From Agromyces atrinae (GTDB taxonomy: Bacteria; Actinomycetota; Actinomycetes; Actinomycetales; Microbacteriaceae): 64,000 bases of DNA. Shown piece after piece: positions 33,261 to 43,140 of the stretch (positions are counted from its first letter, which is position 1; the number at the start of each line of letters is the position of its first letter). The notes below the pieces were generated by a model. It ran no database searches. It was not told where the DNA came from and saw only the letters and a program-made list of their open reading frames with translations. Location of the stretch: positions 2,542,001 to 2,606,000 of the forward strand of contig NZ_JACCBI010000001.1 in NCBI RefSeq assembly GCF_013407835.1. The letters are read 5' to 3'. A program made the position numbers and the translations under genes.

Positions 33261-34355
33261 GTGACCACCGACGACACCGTGCGCGCCCCGATCCGCCTCC
33301 GTCCGGAGATCGCCGCCCTCCCGCCGTACCGGCAGGGCAGGCCTGCTCCCGCCGACGGGTTCAAGCTGTCGAGCAACGAGAACCCGTTCGAGCCGCTCGC
33401 CGGAGTCGCCGCGGCCGTCGCCGCCGCGAGTGACTTCAACCGCTACCCCGATGCGACCGCAGCCGACCTGCGCGAGGTGCTCGCCGAGCGTCACGGCGTC
33501 TCGGCCGACGAGGTGCACGTCGGTGCCGGCTCCGTCTCGATCCTCGCCCAGCTCGTGCTCGCCACCTCGGGCCCGGGCGACGAGGTCGTGTACGCCTGGC
33601 GCTCGTTCGAGGCCTACCCCGGACTCGTCACGGTCTCGGGCGCGACGAGCGTGCGCGTGCCGAACCGCGACGACCACTCGCACGACCTCGACGCCATGGC
33701 CGACGCCGTCACCGACCGCACGCGCCTCATCATCGTCTGCTCGCCCAACAACCCGACCGGCACGATCGTCACCGCCGACGACTTCGAGACCTTCCTCTCG
33801 CGCGTTCCCTCCGATGTGCTCGTCGTGCTCGACGAGGCCTACGGCGAGTTCGTGACCGATGCCGATGCGGTGCGCGGCCTGCCCCTCCGTCATCCGAATG
33901 TCGTCGTCCTCCGCACCTTCTCGAAGGCGTACGGGCTCGCGGGCCTCCGCATCGGTTACGCCGTCGGCCCGCTCGCCGTGCTCGACGCGGCCCGCGCGAC
34001 GGCGATCCCGCTCTCGGTGACGGCGCCCGCCGTCGCGGGAGCGCTCGCCTCGCTCGAGGCCGAGCCCGAACTGCTCGCTCGCGTCACCGACATCGCCGCT
34101 CGCCGCGACGCCCTGTTCGAGGCGCTCGTCGCGCAGGGCTGGGCGGTGCCGCGCCCGCAGGGCAACTTCGTCTGGCTGCCGACCGGCGAGGCCACGGCCG
34201 CCGTCGCTGAGCGTCTGTTCGATGCGGGAATCGTGGCGCGCGCGTTCCCGCCCGAAGGCATCCGTATCTCGATCGGTGAAGCGGAGTCTGTCGATGAACT
34301 CCTCCGAATTCTGGGGGACATTGTTCAGAACCCACAAGAACCGGCCTCGAAGTAG
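33261..34355 (+). CDS. hisC: Histidinol-phosphate/aromatic aminotransferase
   Basis: Fold-type I PLP aminotransferase of 364 aa in the HisC/Pat group. It has [12 protein letters not shown] near residue 33, the PNNPTGT segment and the PLP lysine in [17 protein letters not shown]. It lies immediately before the 2-oxoacid dehydrogenase operon, which suggests amino-acid linked metabolism; histidinol phosphate or phenylpyruvate are equally possible substrates. A TAGCGT minus-10-type hexamer at 33249-33254, six bases before GTG 33261, suggests a leaderless message. Confidence 0.87.
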   Translation: MTTDDTVRAPIRLRPEIAALPPYRQGRPAPADGFKLSSNENPFEPLAGVAAAVAAASDFNRYPDATAADLREVLAERHGVSADEVHVGAGSVSILAQLVLATSGPGDEVVYAWRSFEAYPGLVTVSGATSVRVPNRDDHSHDLDAMADAVTDRTRLIIVCSPNNPTGTIVTADDFETFLSRVPSDVLVVLDEAYGEFVTDADAVRGLPLRHPNVVVLRTFSKAYGLAGLRIGYAVGPLAVLDAARATAIPLSVTAPAVAGALASLEAEPELLARVTDIAARRDALFEALVAQGWAVPRPQGNFVWLPTGEATAAVAERLFDAGIVARAFPPEGIRISIGEAESVDELLRILGDIVQNPQEPASK

Positions 34356-34371
34356 CGGGTAGCGTAGAACG

Positions 34372-35520
34372 GTGGCTGAGCCGAGAACTGACGAGCAGAA
34401 TGGCGACTGGTCCGTTCCGACGATCCAGTTGCTGACGCCCGAGGGTGTCATCGAACCGAGTGAGCACGCCGATCGGTACCTCCCGCTCGTCGAGGCGCTC
34501 GACGACGAGATGTTGGGGCGTTTCTACCGCGACATGGCCGTGGCGAGGCGCATCGACCGCGATGCCTCGAACCTGCAGCGCCAGGGTCAGCTCGCGCTCT
34601 GGGTGCCGAGTCACGGGCAGGAGGGCGCGCAGGTCGGTTCGGCGTACGCGGCCCGCCCGCAGGACCACATCTTCCCCTCGTACCGCGAGCACGTCGTCGG
34701 CATGATCCGCGGGCTCGACCTCGTGCGCATCCTCGCGCTGCTGCGCGGCGTGACGCTCGGCGGCTGGAACCCCGAGGAGAACGGCAACTTCCACCTTTAC
34801 ACGCTCGTGCTCGCCTCGCAGACGCTGCACGCCACGGGCTACGCGATGGGCCTGCAGTTCGACGGCGCGACCGCGACGGGCGACCCCGAGAAGGATGCCG
34901 CCGTCATGGTCTACTACGGCGACGGCTCGACCTCGCAGGGCGACGCGAGCGAGGCGCTCGTGTTCGCGTCGAGCTACCAGACGCCCGAGGTCTTCTTCAT
35001 CCAGAACAACCAGTGGGCCATCTCGGTGCCGGTCGAGCGTCAGTCGCGCTCGCCGCTGTCGCGTCGCGGCGGCGGCTTCGGAATGCCGGGGCACCGCATC
35101 GACGGCAACGACGTGCTCGCGTCCTACGCGGTCACCCGCGAGGGCCTCGAGAACGCCCGCGCCGGCGGCGGCCCGACCCTCATCGAAGCGCTGACGTACC
35201 GCATCGGCGCGCACACGACGGCCGACGACCCCACGAAGTACCGCACGCAGGACGAGGTCGACTACTGGATCGCGCGCGATCCGATCACGCGCTACCGCGC
35301 TTACCTCGAGTCGCGCGGCGTCTCGGCCGAGTGGTTCGACGGCGTCGACGCCGAGGCCGCCGACATCTCGTCTGATGTGCGCAAGCGCGCCCTCGCCCTC
35401 GAGGCCCCCGACCGTTCGGTCATGTTCGAGCACGTCTACAGCGAGCCGCACCCGCTCATGACGGAGCAGTTCGCCTGGCTCGACAACTACGAGAACTCGT
35501 TCGAAGACGGAGTGGCATGA
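34372..35520 (+). CDS. pdhA: 2-oxoacid dehydrogenase E1 alpha subunit
   Basis: Thiamine-diphosphate dependent decarboxylase subunit of 382 aa; with the next gene it forms an alpha2beta2 E1. The ThDP motif GDGSTSQGD is near residue 183 and the phosphorylation-loop-like region RIGAHTTADDPTKY near 280. The family covers pyruvate and branched-chain 2-oxoacid dehydrogenases, and the substrate is not decided by the sequence. TAGCGT at 34360-34365, six bases before GTG 34372, again looks like a leaderless promoter. Confidence 0.92.
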   Translation: MAEPRTDEQNGDWSVPTIQLLTPEGVIEPSEHADRYLPLVEALDDEMLGRFYRDMAVARRIDRDASNLQRQGQLALWVPSHGQEGAQVGSAYAARPQDHIFPSYREHVVGMIRGLDLVRILALLRGVTLGGWNPEENGNFHLYTLVLASQTLHATGYAMGLQFDGATATGDPEKDAAVMVYYGDGSTSQGDASEALVFASSYQTPEVFFIQNNQWAISVPVERQSRSPLSRRGGGFGMPGHRIDGNDVLASYAVTREGLENARAGGGPTLIEALTYRIGAHTTADDPTKYRTQDEVDYWIARDPITRYRAYLESRGVSAEWFDGVDAEAADISSDVRKRALALEAPDRSVMFEHVYSEPHPLMTEQFAWLDNYENSFEDGVA

Positions 35521-36524
35521 CGACCGACACCGAGACCGTCGGCAAGGGCGTTCAGACCCTCCCGCTCGGCAAGGCGATCACCGCGGGCCTCCGCCGTGCG
35601 ATGCAGGACGACCCCAAGGTCCTGCTCATGGGTGAGGACATCGGCCCGCTCGGCGGCGTCTTCCGCGTGACCGAGGGCCTGCACGCCGAGTTCGGCGACA
35701 AGCGCGTGCTCGACACGCCGCTCGCCGAGTCGGGCATCGTCGGCACGGCCATCGGCCTCGCGATGCGCGGCTACCGGCCCGTCATCGAGATCCAGTTCGA
35801 CGGCTTCATCTTCCCCGCATTCGACCAGATCACGACGCAGCTCTCGCGCCAGACGCTGCGTCACGCCGGTTCGTTGTCGATGCCCGTCGTCATCCGTGTG
35901 CCCTACGGCGGCCACATCGGATCGATCGAGCACCACCAGGAGAGCCCCGAGGCGTACTTCGCGCACACCCCGGGCATCCGCGTCGTGAGCCCGTCGAATC
36001 CGCACGACGCCTACTGGATGATCCAGGAAGCAATCCGGTCGAACGACCCGGTCATGTTCTTCGAGCCGAAGAGCCGCTACTGGCCGAAGGGCCCGGTCGA
36101 CCTCGATCGCACCGACCTCCCGCTGCACGCGAGCCGCATCATCCGTCGCGGAACCGACGTCACCGTCGTGGGTCACGGCGCGATGATCTCGACACTGCTG
36201 CAGGCGGCCGACGTCGCCTCGAACGAGGGCACGAGCATCGAGATCGTCGACCTGCGTTCGCTCTCCCCCATCGACTACGGCCCCCTCATCGAGTCGGTCG
36301 AGAAGACGGGTCGCCTCGTCGTCGCACAAGAGGCCCAGGGCTTCGCGAGCCTCGGCAGCGAGATCGCCGCGACGGTCGCCGAGCGCGCGTTCTATTCGCT
36401 CGAAGCCCCCGTGCTCCGGGTGTCGTCCTTCGACACCCCCTTCCCGCCTGCGGCGCTCGAGACGGAGTTCCTGCCGAGCCCCGACCGGGTGCTCGAAGCC
36501 GTCGACCGCGCCCTGGCGTACTAG
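35517..36524 (+). CDS. pdhB: 2-oxoacid dehydrogenase E1 beta subunit
   Basis: 335-aa partner of E1 alpha. It has the transketolase-like pyrimidine-binding domain ([17 protein letters not shown] near residue 38) and the C-terminal transketolase domain ([13 protein letters not shown]). The ATG overlaps the stop of the alpha gene (ATGA), so the subunits are made together. Confidence 0.94.
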   Translation: MTTDTETVGKGVQTLPLGKAITAGLRRAMQDDPKVLLMGEDIGPLGGVFRVTEGLHAEFGDKRVLDTPLAESGIVGTAIGLAMRGYRPVIEIQFDGFIFPAFDQITTQLSRQTLRHAGSLSMPVVIRVPYGGHIGSIEHHQESPEAYFAHTPGIRVVSPSNPHDAYWMIQEAIRSNDPVMFFEPKSRYWPKGPVDLDRTDLPLHASRIIRRGTDVTVVGHGAMISTLLQAADVASNEGTSIEIVDLRSLSPIDYGPLIESVEKTGRLVVAQEAQGFASLGSEIAATVAERAFYSLEAPVLRVSSFDTPFPPAALETEFLPSPDRVLEAVDRALAY

Positions 36525-36535
36525 TTCGGAGTGTC

Positions 36536-37930
36536 ATGAGCGAGTTGAGATTTCCCCTCCCCGACGTCGGCGAAGGCCTGACCGAGGCCGAGATCGTGCA
36601 GTGGCGCGTCGCCCCCGGCGACCGCGTCGAACTCGACCAGGTGTTCGTCGAGATCGAGACGGCCAAGTCCCTCGTCGAGCTTCCGAGCCCCGTCGAAGGC
36701 GTCGTATCGTCCCTCCTCGTGGAGGAGGGTTCGACGGTCGACGTCGGCACCGCGATCCTCGTCATCACGACGGATGACGGTGGGGCGGCGTCATCCGCTC
36801 CCGCACCGACCGCCGCCGAGACGGATGCCGCCGACCTCGTCGCCGACACCGCCGGGAGCGTCTCGTCGGAAGGGCCCCGGCCTGTCGCTGAGGCCGAGTC
36901 GGGCGGGGCCGTGCTCGTCGGTCATGGCAGCACCGGCCCCGCGAAGAGCCGTCGCACGCGTCATCCCGCACCCGGTGGGGCGCACGAGACACTCGCCCCC
37001 AAGCAGCCGCGCGCTGCGGCGACCGAGGTCGTCGTGACCCCGCACGCCACGGGTGAGCGCGACCCGCGACTGCCCGTGCTCGCGAAGCCTCCCATCCGCA
37101 AGCTCGCGAAGGACCTCGGCGTCTCGCTCGCGAACGTCACGCCCACCGGCCCGCTCGGTGAGGTGACGCGCGACGACATCGTGCGTGAGGCGAGCCAGAC
37201 GAGTGTGTTCCGCAACATCCAGACGCCCGAGTACCCCGAGGAGCGCGAGTACCGCGTTCCCGTGAAGGGCGTGCGCAAGGCGATCGCGCAGGCCATGGTG
37301 CAGAGCGCCTACTCGGCGCCGCACGTGAGCCTCTTCGTCGACGTCGATGCGACCCGCACGATGGAGTTCGTGAAGCGCCTCAAGGCGTCGACCGACTTCG
37401 CGGGTGTCAAGGTGTCGCCGCTCCTCATCATGGCGAAGGCGATGGTGTGGGCCGTGCGCCGCAACCCGACGGTCAACGCGCAGTGGACCGACGACGAGAT
37501 CATCGTGAAGCACTACGTGAACCTCGGCGTCGCCGCGGCCACCCCGCGCGGCCTCCTCGTGCCGAACGTCAAGGAGGCGCAGGAGATGAGCCTCGTCGAG
37601 CTCGCGACCGCGCTCGAGAAGCTCACGATCACCGCGCGCGACGGCAAGACGCAGCCGTCCGACATGCAGGGCGGAACGATCACCGTGACGAACATCGGTG
37701 TCTTCGGCATGGACACCGGCACGCCCATCCTCAACCCGGGCGAGGTCGGCATCGTCGCCCTCGGCACGATCAAGCAGAAGCCGTGGGTCGTCGACGGTGA
37801 GGTGCGCCCGCGCTTCGTCACGACGATCGGCGCCTCGTTCGATCACCGCGTGGTCGACGGAGACGTCGCCTCGCGCTTCGTCGCAGACATCGCGTCGATC
37901 CTCGAAGAGCCGGCGCTGCTGCTCGAGTAG
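36536..37930 (+). CDS. pdhC: Dihydrolipoamide acyltransferase E2
   Basis: Core of the 2-oxoacid dehydrogenase complex, 464 aa. A single lipoyl domain (residues 1-76) carries the modified lysine in [10 protein letters not shown] (about Lys44). A Ser/Ala/Glu-rich linker follows, then the E1/E3-binding domain ([12 protein letters not shown] to VTRDDI, about 185-220) and the catalytic acyltransferase domain ending in [15 protein letters not shown]. The E3 (lpd) gene is not in the window. No terminator stands out in 37931-38155. Confidence 0.94.
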   Translation: MSELRFPLPDVGEGLTEAEIVQWRVAPGDRVELDQVFVEIETAKSLVELPSPVEGVVSSLLVEEGSTVDVGTAILVITTDDGGAASSAPAPTAAETDAADLVADTAGSVSSEGPRPVAEAESGGAVLVGHGSTGPAKSRRTRHPAPGGAHETLAPKQPRAAATEVVVTPHATGERDPRLPVLAKPPIRKLAKDLGVSLANVTPTGPLGEVTRDDIVREASQTSVFRNIQTPEYPEEREYRVPVKGVRKAIAQAMVQSAYSAPHVSLFVDVDATRTMEFVKRLKASTDFAGVKVSPLLIMAKAMVWAVRRNPTVNAQWTDDEIIVKHYVNLGVAAATPRGLLVPNVKEAQEMSLVELATALEKLTITARDGKTQPSDMQGGTITVTNIGVFGMDTGTPILNPGEVGIVALGTIKQKPWVVDGEVRPRFVTTIGASFDHRVVDGDVASRFVADIASILEEPALLLE

Positions 37931-38155
37931 GGCTCGGCCGCACCTTCCTCGTGAGCACTGACTCGAAGGTATGTAGGGGATCGGGCGGAATGTCGGAGAT
38001 TTCGGGCCGTTTCGACCTACGGAGCGGCGAAAAGCCTACAAACGAGCTGCCGCGGGCGCTCGGGCGTGCGGAGGCGCGGTCGCCCGGGCGCGGTCGCCCG
38101 GGGTCGGGCGCGCGCGGATGACGCGGGAGGCCGCTGGCCGCCGGGCGCCGCGACC

Positions 38156-38650
38156 TCAGGCGGCGGGGAGCTCCGTCTCGAAGAGCACGGTGTCGCCCGT
38201 GCGGGCGATCTCGATGAGGCCCGCGCGCAGCAGCACGCGCTGGGCGGGGACGTTGTCGATGTCGGCCTCGGCGCGCGCGAAGAAGGCGCCGCCGCTCTCG
38301 GCGATCGAGAGGGCCGCGCGCACGGCCTCGGTCGCGAAGCCGTTGCCGCGTACAGTCGGCACGAGGGCGAACGCGAACTCGACGATGCCGTCGATGTCGG
38401 GCGGGCCGAAGAAGACGACGCCGCCGATCGCGGGGCCGTCGGCGCCGCGGCGGATGAGGTACGGACCGAACGGCGCAGGGTCGCCCTGCTCGTCGACGAC
38501 GCGCAGGAACTCACGCACGAGTTCATTCTCGTCGGCGAAGAGGTAGCCGCCCTCCCACCGGTCGTCGGCGCGGTGCTCGCCCGCAAGCACGCGGCGCGCC
38601 TGCTCGGTCGTGAAGGGGCGGAGCGTCAGCTCCTCGGTCGTCTGAGTCAC
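38156..38650 (-). CDS. GNAT-family N-acetyltransferase
   Basis: A 164-aa acetyltransferase of the RimJ/RimL type: LTLRPFTTEQARRVL at the start, then VRGNGFATEAVRAAL, the acetyl-CoA pyrophosphate loop (V-x-G-x-G-x-A), and NVPAQRVLLRAGL. I start it at GTG 38650 (preceded by GTGAGG); ATG 38719 would give 187 aa. Substrate unknown. It is divergent from the zinc operon. Confidence 0.82.
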   Translation of the reverse strand: MTQTTEELTLRPFTTEQARRVLAGEHRADDRWEGGYLFADENELVREFLRVVDEQGDPAPFGPYLIRRGADGPAIGGVVFFGPPDIDGIVEFAFALVPTVRGNGFATEAVRAALSIAESGGAFFARAEADIDNVPAQRVLLRAGLIEIARTGDTVLFETELPAA

Positions 38651-38738
38651 GGGCCTCACTCTCTCATGCACGGATGACACGGGCGAGACGTGCTCGTTAC
38701 GACTGTCATCCACCGCCATAGATCGACATGTGATGGTT

Positions 38739-38767
38739 TTGACAATCATTATCAATAGACGTAGCGT
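38739..38767 (+). promoter_or_regulatory. Zinc operon promoter with Zur-box-like palindrome
   Basis: A near-palindrome TTGACAATCATTATCAA (38739-38755) matches the look of Zur boxes. It overlaps a perfect minus-35 TTGACA (38739-38744). A 17-base spacer leads to the minus-10 TAGCGT (38762-38767), and ATG 38774 is six bases further, so the znuA message should be leaderless and repressed by zinc-loaded Zur. Confidence 0.8.
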
Positions 38768-38773
38768 GGGCGT

Positions 38774-39877
38774 ATGAAGACCCGAATGTTCGTCGTGCCC
38801 GCAGCCCTCGCTGTGTCGGCTCTCGTCCTCGCCGGTTGCGCCGGCACCGACGCCGCTGCGACCGGAGACGGCACGCCGTCGATCGTCGTCACGACGACCC
38901 AGCTCGGCGACTTCACGCGTGAGCTCGTCGGCGACGACGCCGAGGTCACCCAGCTCATCCAGCCGAACCAGAGCGCGCACAGCTTCGATCCGTCGGCCGC
39001 GCAGCTTCTCGCGATCGGCAACGCCGACGTGCTCGTCATCAACGGCGCCGGCCTCGAAGAGTGGATCGACGACGCTGTCTCGTCGTCGGGCTTCGACGGC
39101 ACGCTCATCGACGCGAGCGAGGGCATCGACCTCGAGGGCGAGCACACGCACGACGACCACGCCGAGGGCGACGACCACGCTCACGAGGGCGAGGAGCACG
39201 CCGACGAGCACGCGACCGAGGGGTCGGATCAGGGCGGCGAGGCCGACGACACGACGACCGAGGTGAAGGATGCCGCGGACGACCACGATCACGAGCACGC
39301 CTCGGGTGACCCGCACATCTGGACCGACCCGCACCACGCCGAGCAGATGGTCGAGAACGTCGCGCACGGCCTCGAAGAGGCACTGCCCGACCTCGCCGAC
39401 ACGGTGAAGGCCAACGAGACCGCGTACCTCGCGAAGCTCGAGTCCCTCGACACGTGGATCCACGACAACATCGAGACGGTTCCCGCCGCCGAGCGCCTGC
39501 TCGTGTCGAACCACGACGCCTTCACCTACTTCGTCGACGCCTACGACATCACGTTCGTCGGCAGCGTCATCCCGAGCTTCGACGACAACGCCGAGCCGAG
39601 TGCCGCCGACATCGACGCGCTCGTCGCGGCGATCCGCGAGACGGGTGCGAAGGCGATCTTCTCCGAGGCGTCGCTCTCGCCGAAGGCCGCCGAGACGATC
39701 GCGAGCGAAGCCGGCATCACCGTCTACTCGGGCGACGACGCTCTCTACGCCGACTCGCTCGGCCCCGAGGGCAGCGACGGCGCGACGTACCTGAGCGCGA
39801 CCGAGCACAACGTGCGCCTGCTGCTCGAATCGTGGGGAGTCACGCCGACGGAGCTGCCCGCCGACCTGCGAGAATAA
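38774..39877 (+). CDS. znuA: Zinc ABC transporter substrate-binding lipoprotein
   Basis: Captures zinc outside the membrane for ZnuBC. The lipobox VLAGC places the acylated Cys at residue 22. A loop at about residues 118-175 is very rich in His, Asp and Glu (HTHDDHAEGDDHAHEG and similar), the metal-collecting loop of ZnuA/AdcA proteins. Conserved ligands include His in NQSAHSFDPS, the HDAF segment, and the C-terminal SEASLSPKAAETIA. The 367-aa length fits. Confidence 0.94.
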   Translation: MKTRMFVVPAALAVSALVLAGCAGTDAAATGDGTPSIVVTTTQLGDFTRELVGDDAEVTQLIQPNQSAHSFDPSAAQLLAIGNADVLVINGAGLEEWIDDAVSSSGFDGTLIDASEGIDLEGEHTHDDHAEGDDHAHEGEEHADEHATEGSDQGGEADDTTTEVKDAADDHDHEHASGDPHIWTDPHHAEQMVENVAHGLEEALPDLADTVKANETAYLAKLESLDTWIHDNIETVPAAERLLVSNHDAFTYFVDAYDITFVGSVIPSFDDNAEPSAADIDALVAAIRETGAKAIFSEASLSPKAAETIASEAGITVYSGDDALYADSLGPEGSDGATYLSATEHNVRLLLESWGVTPTELPADLRE

Positions 39878-39881
39878 CCGG

Positions 39882-40637
39882 ATGAGCGAAGTCGACGTGC
39901 GACCCGTGCTCTCGGCGCGCGGCGCGACTTTCGCCTACGACGGGCGCATCGCGCTGAGCGACGTCGACATCGATGTGGCACCCGGCGAGGCGCTCGCGCT
40001 CATCGGGCCGAACGGCTCGGGCAAGTCGACGTTCCTCCGCGGCATCCTCGGGCTTCTCCCCCTCGCGAGCGGGTCGCTCGACGTCGATCGCTCGGCGGTC
40101 GGATACCTGCCGCAGAGCGACACGATCGACCCTGAGTTCCCCATCAGCCTCGAGCAGATTGTCATGCTCGGCCGTTACCCGGCGCTGCCGTGGTGGCGCT
40201 GGCCGAGCCGCGCCGACCGCGATGCCGTGCGCTCGGCGCTCGAGACGGTCGGTCTCGCCCACCGCGCCAAGGAACGCTTCGGTTCGCTCTCGGGTGGTCA
40301 GCGGCAACGCGGCATCCTCGCCCGCGCGCTCGCCGCCGGGCCGTCGCTGCTTCTTCTCGATGAGCCGTTCAACGGGCTCGACCAGGCCAACCGCGAGTCG
40401 CTCGTCTCGACTCTGCAGGAGCTGCGTCGACGCGGCGTCGCGATCATCGTCTCGACCCACGACCTCGACCTCGCGCGCGAGGTGTGCGACAGCGTGCTGC
40501 TGCTGAACGGTCGCCCCGTCGCGGCCGGTCCGCTCGACGACGTGCTCACGCTCCAGAACGTGCAGGAGTGCTTCGCCGAGGTCGGCGTCGAGATCGACGA
40601 GCACACCCTCGTCGTGCCCGGCCACGAAGGACACTGA
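39882..40637 (+). CDS. znuC: Zinc ABC transporter ATP-binding protein
   Basis: 251-aa ATPase with Walker [10 protein letters not shown] near residue 42, the signature LSGGQRQRG and Walker [12 protein letters not shown] Cys/His-poor C-terminal tail follows. It begins four bases after znuA and the permease begins one base after its stop, forming one operon. Confidence 0.94.
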   Translation: MSEVDVRPVLSARGATFAYDGRIALSDVDIDVAPGEALALIGPNGSGKSTFLRGILGLLPLASGSLDVDRSAVGYLPQSDTIDPEFPISLEQIVMLGRYPALPWWRWPSRADRDAVRSALETVGLAHRAKERFGSLSGGQRQRGILARALAAGPSLLLLDEPFNGLDQANRESLVSTLQELRRRGVAIIVSTHDLDLAREVCDSVLLLNGRPVAAGPLDDVLTLQNVQECFAEVGVEIDEHTLVVPGHEGH

Positions 40638-40638
40638 C

Positions 40639-41511
40639 GTGTTCGACGCGCTCTTCGGCGCCTTCGCCCTGCCGTTCATGGCGAACGCGCTCCTCGCCCT
40701 GCTCGCCCTCGCGGTGACGGCCGGAGTCGTCGGAGTCTTCGTCAACCTGCGCGGCCTCGAGTTCATCAGCGACGGCCTGACGCACGCGGTCTTCCCCGGC
40801 CTCGCGATCGGTTTCGTCGTGGGCGGCCGCGACGGCCTGCTCATCGGTGCTACGATCGCGGCCCTCATCGCCTCGATCGTGCTGACCTTGCTCGAGCGCA
40901 GCGGCGTCGCCTCCGACGCGTCGATCGCGATCGTGCTCACGGGCGCGTTCTCGATCGGTGTCATCGTCGTCTCGCGTGAGCGCGACTATGCGGGCGAGCT
41001 CGAGGCGTTGCTGTTCGGGCGCATCCTCACGCTCGGCGACGCGCTGCCCCTCGTCATCGTCTGCGCCGTCGCGCTGCTCATCGTCGCGATCACGGGTCGC
41101 GCGCAGCTCTCGCGCGCCGTCGACCCGGTCGGCTTCCGCGCGGCGGGCGGCCGGATGCTCGTCGTCGACCTCGCCCTCAATGCGGCGATCGCCCTCGTCG
41201 TCGTCGCTGCGTCGACCGCCGTCGGAACGCTGCTCGTGCTCGCCCTCCTCATCGTGCCCGGGGCCGTCGCGCGCCTCGTGACCGGTCGCCTCGGCGCGCT
41301 CATGCCCGTCGCGGTCGCCTTCGCTGCCATCGGCTCGTGGCTCGGCCTCGCCGCGGGCTTCGGCGTCTCGGTCTCGGGCGGCCTCGACGTGCCCGCGAGC
41401 GCGATGGTCGTCATCGTCTTCGTCGTCATTTACGCGGTCGTGCTGCTCGTGCGGGTCGTCGGCGATCGCCTCACCGCGGCTCGAACACCGTCTCGGGCGG
41501 CGGCGCGCTGA
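40639..41511 (+). CDS. znuB: Zinc ABC transporter permease, first copy
   Basis: ABC-3 family permease of 290 aa with about eight transmembrane helices. The segment [18 protein letters not shown] near residue 45 is the conserved EAA-like contact. GTG 40639 starts one base after the znuC stop. A second, different permease follows, so the transporter probably uses a heterodimer. Confidence 0.9.
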   Translation: MFDALFGAFALPFMANALLALLALAVTAGVVGVFVNLRGLEFISDGLTHAVFPGLAIGFVVGGRDGLLIGATIAALIASIVLTLLERSGVASDASIAIVLTGAFSIGVIVVSRERDYAGELEALLFGRILTLGDALPLVIVCAVALLIVAITGRAQLSRAVDPVGFRAAGGRMLVVDLALNAAIALVVVAASTAVGTLLVLALLIVPGAVARLVTGRLGALMPVAVAFAAIGSWLGLAAGFGVSVSGGLDVPASAMVVIVFVVIYAVVLLVRVVGDRLTAARTPSRAAAR

Positions 41512-42353
41512 TGGACTACTTCGCCCGCGCCCTTCTCGCCGCCGTCATCATCGGAGGCATGGCCGGCCTCGTCGGCGCCCTCGTCGTGCTGCGGCGCCGC
41601 GTGTTCTTCGCCCAGGCCCTCACTCACGCGACCTTCCCGGGCGCCGTCGCCGCTGCCGCGCTCGGCATCAGCGTGCCGCTCGGTGCCGCCGTGGCATCCG
41701 TTCTCATCGTCGGCGTCATGCTGCTCATCGGCCGCGTGCGCCGGCAGGGCGAGCAGGTCGCCGCCGGCATCGTACTCACCGCGGGATTCGCGCTGGGGAT
41801 GACGCTGCAGGCCGTCATCCCGGGGCTGCCGGTTCGTGTCGATTCGTTCCTCGTCGGCTCGATCCTCACCACGAGTGACGGCGACATCGCGCTCGCCGGT
41901 GCGGTGTTCGTCGTCACGATCGTGGCTCTCGTGTTCTTCGGCAAGCAGGTGCTGTTCTCGACGGTCGACCCCGACGGGTACCGGGCGACGGGGCATCGCA
42001 CGTGGCCCGTCGAAGGGCTCGTGCTCGCGCTCATGGCGGCGGCCGTCGTGGCGGCGCTTCCCGCGGTCGGGGCGATCCTCGCGATCGCGCTCATCGCGGC
42101 TCCCGCGTCGGCCGCGCGGCTCGTCGCCCGTGGCCCGCTCGCGATCGTCATCGCATCGCCGCTCATCGGTGCCGCGTCGGGCGTCATCGGCGTCATCCTC
42201 TCGCGCACCTTCTCGATCGCCGCGGGGCCGTCGATTGCGCTCACGGCGTGTGCATTCTTCGTGCTCGCCCTGCTCCTCAGCCGTCTGCGCGCGGTACCGT
42301 GGAGGATGGCGGCCGTGCCCACGGAGACGGCCGAGGAAGCACGGACGACATGA
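41511..42353 (+). CDS. znuB: Zinc ABC transporter permease, second copy
   Basis: A second ABC-3 permease of 280 aa. It has the related segment FFAQALTHATFPGAVAAA near residue 32 and about eight helices. It overlaps the first permease by one base (TGATG). The overlap with zur (ATGA) makes the whole five-gene set one transcript. Confidence 0.9.
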   Translation: MDYFARALLAAVIIGGMAGLVGALVVLRRRVFFAQALTHATFPGAVAAAALGISVPLGAAVASVLIVGVMLLIGRVRRQGEQVAAGIVLTAGFALGMTLQAVIPGLPVRVDSFLVGSILTTSDGDIALAGAVFVVTIVALVFFGKQVLFSTVDPDGYRATGHRTWPVEGLVLALMAAAVVAALPAVGAILAIALIAAPASAARLVARGPLAIVIASPLIGAASGVIGVILSRTFSIAAGPSIALTACAFFVLALLLSRLRAVPWRMAAVPTETAEEARTT

Positions 42354-42754
42354 CTCTCAAGCGCAACACCTGGCAGCGCGAAGCGGTGCGCGAAGCACTC
42401 GACGGCACGGGCGGATTCATCAGCGCCCAGTCGTTGCACCAGACGCTGCACCAGAACGGCTCGCCCATCGGACTCGCGACCGTGTACCGCGCGCTCTCCG
42501 ACCTCGCATCGCAGGGCGAAGCCGACTCGCTGCAGTCGCCCGAGGGCGAAGCGCTCTACCGTGCATGCTCGACCGAGGGTCACCACCACCACCTGATCTG
42601 CCGCAACTGCGGACTCACCGTCGAGATCGAGGCGCACGAGGTCGAATCGTGGGCGAAGCGCGTCGCCGCCGAGCACGGCTTCACCGAGGCCGCTCACGTC
42701 GTCGACGTCTTCGGCCTGTGCGCCGACTGCTCGGCCCGCGCTGCCGCTCACTGA
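42350..42754 (+). CDS. zur: Fur-family zinc regulator Zur
   Basis: A 134-aa Fur-type repressor. An N-terminal winged helix (TWQREAVREALDG then ATVYRALSDLA) reads DNA; the His run HHHHLICRNCG and a second CADC near the C-terminus give the structural zinc site and sensor. Its position at the end of the znu operon and the Zur-box-like promoter at 38739 identify the metal as zinc. It should repress its own operon. Confidence 0.9.
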   Translation: MTLKRNTWQREAVREALDGTGGFISAQSLHQTLHQNGSPIGLATVYRALSDLASQGEADSLQSPEGEALYRACSTEGHHHHLICRNCGLTVEIEAHEVESWAKRVAAEHGFTEAAHVVDVFGLCADCSARAAAH

Positions 42755-42761
42755 CGCCTCC

Positions 42762-42834
42762 CGCCGTCTCGGCGTCACGAATGTGCTGTTCGTGGGGCGT
42801 GAGCAGCACATTCGTGACGCCGAAACGGACGGCG
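42762..42834. repeat. Long hairpin repeat after zur
   Basis: A perfect 18-bp inverted repeat (GGCGTCACGAATGTGCTG at 42771-42788 and its complement at 42804-42821) with a 15-base loop, extended outward by CCGCCGT on the left and ACGGCGG on the right with a few unpaired bases. It starts eight bases after the zur stop. It resembles REP-type hairpins and may also end zinc-operon transcription. Confidence 0.8.
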
Positions 42835-42861
42835 GATGACTGCGCGCCGGGTTGCTGTCGG

Positions 42862-42932
42862 CGAGAGGTCAATTCGCGGGGGTGTGGGCGCTTTACGAGT
42901 TGCCGAGAGGTCGATTCGTGGGGGTGCGGGCG
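42862..42932. repeat. Two 29-bp direct repeats
   Basis: CGAGAGGTC(A/G)ATTCG(C/T)GGGGGTG(T/C)GGGCG occurs at 42862-42890 and again at 42904-42932, with three differences. They lie in the 386-bp non-coding gap between zur and the HtaA-like gene. No gene is seen in the gap. Confidence 0.75.
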
Positions 42933-43047
42933 CCGCGCGACCCCGTGCGATTGACCCTTCGGCAAGAAGGCGGGTGCGCGCCGGGGCGACGTGCGGGAGT
43001 GCCTCGCGGAGGTAGCCAACAATGAATCGCTTCAGCGCCACACTTAA

Positions 43048-43066
43048 TTAGGTTAGGCTTACTTAA
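43048..43066. promoter_or_regulatory. DtxR/IdeR-type iron box
   Basis: TTAGGTTAGGCTTACTTAA matches the 19-bp DtxR/IdeR operator consensus TTAGGTTAGSCTAACCTAA at all but two positions. It lies 74 bases before the HtaA-like gene and would make it iron-repressed. Confidence 0.85.
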
Positions 43067-43140
43067 GTTCGCGGAGCGACTAGCGCCGGTCGACTCTGCC
43101 GTTTTCCTACCCTCCACTCAGAAGAAGAGTTCATTTCGTC

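Noticed and set aside
42862..42932. Possible CRISPR array
   Set aside because: Only two imperfect copies, a 13-base spacer, and no cas genes nearby.
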